Assembly: GCF_005405925.1 (NCBI RefSeq)
Contig: NZ_BJHV01000001.1
Span: 7,192,001 to 7,256,000, forward strand
From: Streptomyces antimycoticus
GTDB taxonomy: Bacteria; Actinomycetota; Actinomycetes; Streptomycetales; Streptomycetaceae
DNA: 64,000 nucleotides
Direction of reading: 5' to 3'
The translations under genes were made by a program, and so were the position numbers. The notes beneath the pieces were generated by a model that was given only the letters and a program-made list of their open reading frames with translations, did no database searches and was not told the DNA's origin. Below are positions 62,588 through 64,000 of this stretch, piece by piece (the stretch's first letter is position 1; the number at the start of each line of letters is the position of its first letter).

Positions 62588-64000
62588 CCGTCACCGGGGC
62601 CGCCGTCGGCGAGCCGGTCCAGGTGGGTGGGCGCGAACATCCGCAGTAGCGCGGGCAGCACCACGACCGACGGCCCGGGGGCCGCGAGGGCGCCGGCGAG
62701 GTCCGCGCGCAGCCGTTCGGGTGTGGTACGGACCGCCGGGACGCCGAAGGACTCGGCCAGCGTGACGAAGTCCGGGCGGGACAGCTCGGTGGCGGTCGCC
62801 TCGCCGAACGTGTCCGTCATGTACTCGCGCAGGATGCCGTAGCCGCCGTCGTCCACGATCAGCCAGGTGACGGGGAGCCGGTACTGGTGGGCGGTGGCGA
62901 GTTCGGCGATCGAGTACATCGCCCCGCCGTCGCCCGACACGGCCAGCACCGGCCGTCCGGGATCAGCGGAGGCGGCGCCGAGGGCGGCCGGGAAGCCGTA
63001 GCCGAGGCCGCCCGCGCCCTGGGCCGAATGCAGGGCGCCCGCACGGGGATCGAAGGCCGACCAGGCCCAGTAGGAGAGGATCGTCATGTCCCAGAAGCTG
63101 GGGGAGTCATCGGGCAGCGCGTCCCGCACCGCGCCCAGCACCCGCTGCTCCAGTTCCAGGCCCTGCGCGTCGATCCGCTCCCGCACCCGGGTGAGCAGCC
63201 CGGCCGCGGCCTTGGCCGCCGTGCCCGGCGGGCGCGGCGTGACGGCCTCGGCGAGGGCGGCCAGCGCCTCGCGGGCGTCGGCGTGGATGCCGAGCGCCGG
63301 GTGGTTGGACTCCAGCTTGCCGAGGTCGGCCTCGATCTGGACCAGGCGGCCGCGCGGGCGGAACGTGTGGTAATTGGAGGAGAGTTCGCCCAGCCCGGAG
63401 CCGACGACCAGCAGGACGTCGGCGTCCTCCAGGAACTCGGTGGTGTGCGCGTCCTCCAGCCAGGACTGGAGCGAGAGCGGATGATCCCAGGGGAACGCGC
63501 CCTTGCCGCCGAAGGTCGTCGCCACGGGCGCGTCCAGCGCCTCGGCCAGCGCCCGCAGCTCCTGCCGCGCCCCGGCGCGCACCACTCCGCCGCCGGCCAG
63601 GATCACCGGACGCTCGGCGGCGCTCAACAGCCTCGCGGCCTCCGCCGTCAGCTCGGGCCGGGGCGGCAGCGGCCGGGGCTCGGCGCGGAGGGAGGTCACC
63701 GGCGGCACGGAGACCGGTGCGAGCAGCACGTCCTGTGGGATCTCCAGCCACACCGGCCCGGCGGGAGCCTCCAGCGCGGACGCCCAGGCGGCGGCGACCG
63801 CGGAGGGGATCTGGGAGGCGGTACGGACCGTGTGGACGGACTTGACGATGTCGCGGAACGACGCCTTCTGGTCGACGAGTTCATGGAGATAGCCCTTGCG
63901 CCCGCCGCCGAGCCCCGCGGTCGGCACCTGGCTGCCGATGGCCAGGACGGGCGCGGAAGCCGCCGCCGACTCCTGCAGCGCGGCGAGCGTCATGAGTGCC
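62566..64000 (-). CDS. Thiamine-diphosphate-dependent enzyme (acetolactate synthase-like), N-terminus beyond the window
   Basis: The frame is open to the window edge (63999) and the visible start is not the true one: residues like ALMTLAALQESAAASAPVLA are internal to this family, so the PYR domain, which includes the catalytic glutamate, lies outside. Visible: the end of the PYR domain with VWLEIPQDVLL, a central domain (PVILAGGGVVRAGARQEL, LVVGSGLGELSSNYHT, RLVQIEADLGKLESNHP) and the ThDP-binding domain SGDGGAMYSIAELATA ... VDDGGYGILREYM. The GDG-n-N motif ends DD rather than NN. Whether it is a true acetolactate synthase is unclear; the substrate is unknown. Confidence 0.85.
   Translation of the reverse strand, partial: ALMTLAALQESAAASAPVLAIGSQVPTAGLGGGRKGYLHELVDQKASFRDIVKSVHTVRTASQIPSAVAAAWASALEAPAGPVWLEIPQDVLLAPVSVPPVTSLRAEPRPLPPRPELTAEAARLLSAAERPVILAGGGVVRAGARQELRALAEALDAPVATTFGGKGAFPWDHPLSLQSWLEDAHTTEFLEDADVLLVVGSGLGELSSNYHTFRPRGRLVQIEADLGKLESNHPALGIHADAREALAALAEAVTPRPPGTAAKAAAGLLTRVRERIDAQGLELEQRVLGAVRDALPDDSPSFWDMTILSYWAWSAFDPRAGALHSAQGAGGLGYGFPAALGAASADPGRPVLAVSGDGGAMYSIAELATAHQYRLPVTWLIVDDGGYGILREYMTDTFGEATATELSRPDFVTLAESFGVPAVRTTPERLRADLAGALAAPGPSVVVLPALLRMFAPTHLDRLADGGPGDGPGPDQG

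Overview
The window is a high-GC (roughly 70% or more) actinobacterial chromosome segment. Gene content and order match the conserved core region of Streptomyces known in S. coelicolor as roughly SCO5566 to SCO5645 (numbering from memory): recG, rsmD, coaD, the sepIVA-like gene, DUF177, rpmF, rnc, mutM, smc, glcP, ftsY, nsdA, amtB-glnK-glnD, ffh, rpsP-khpA-rimM-trmD-rplS, four type I signal peptidases, yraN-comM-dprA, whiG, rpsB-tsf, pyrH-frr-cdsA and rlmN. The Streptomyces-type regulators whiG and nsdA support that genus; the species cannot be told from sequence alone.

Layout. 1-7.6 kb: DNA repair (recG, cut by the window edge; mutM), CoA synthesis, cell division, L32 and RNase III. 7.5-10.2 kb: an HxlR regulator, a cell-wall CAP-domain protein, acylphosphatase and a small coiled-coil protein. 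10.3-17.2 kb: smc, the glucose permease and a flavin-dependent oxidoreductase. 17.4-21.2 kb: an accessory cassette of a small hypothetical protein, a small secreted protein, a ten-helix sensor kinase and its LuxR-type response regulator. 21.2-32 kb: the SRP pair ftsY and ffh flanking a prim-pol-like gene, nsdA and the nitrogen operon amtB-glnK-glnD, with a GlnR-type box. 32-35.3 kb: a methyltransferase, an archaeal-type ProRS and a SprT-like zinc protein. 35.5-42.9 kb: the S16/L19 operon, four tandem signal peptidases, a Nudix enzyme and a DUF2469 protein. 43-48.9 kb: yraN-comM-dprA, the sporulation sigma factor whiG, a TetR regulator and an M23-like protein. 49.3-55.1 kb: translation and lipid genes (rpsB, tsf, pyrH, frr, cdsA, rlmN). 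55.2-59.1 kb: a TPP-riboswitch-controlled thiamine importer. 59.2-64 kb: a LOG-type protein, a small ABC exporter and a truncated ThDP enzyme.

Seven or eight apparent single-base deletions, always in or next to G/C runs, interrupt otherwise intact genes (smc three times, CAP protein, LLM oxidoreductase, sensor kinase, prim-pol, probably the M23 gene). All have the same sign, so assembly error is more likely than real gene decay. I report these genes as single CDSs spanning the breaks.

No rRNA, tRNA, CRISPR array, insertion sequence or prophage was recognised. No clear-cut new defence or biosynthetic system is visible. The most unusual items are a roughly 215-residue low-complexity insertion inside the Smc hinge, a perfectly phased 5 x 25 bp tandem repeat between glnK and glnD, a repeat-rich N-terminus in DprA, the secreted-protein/two-component cassette, and over-use of the rare codon pair GTA-AGG.
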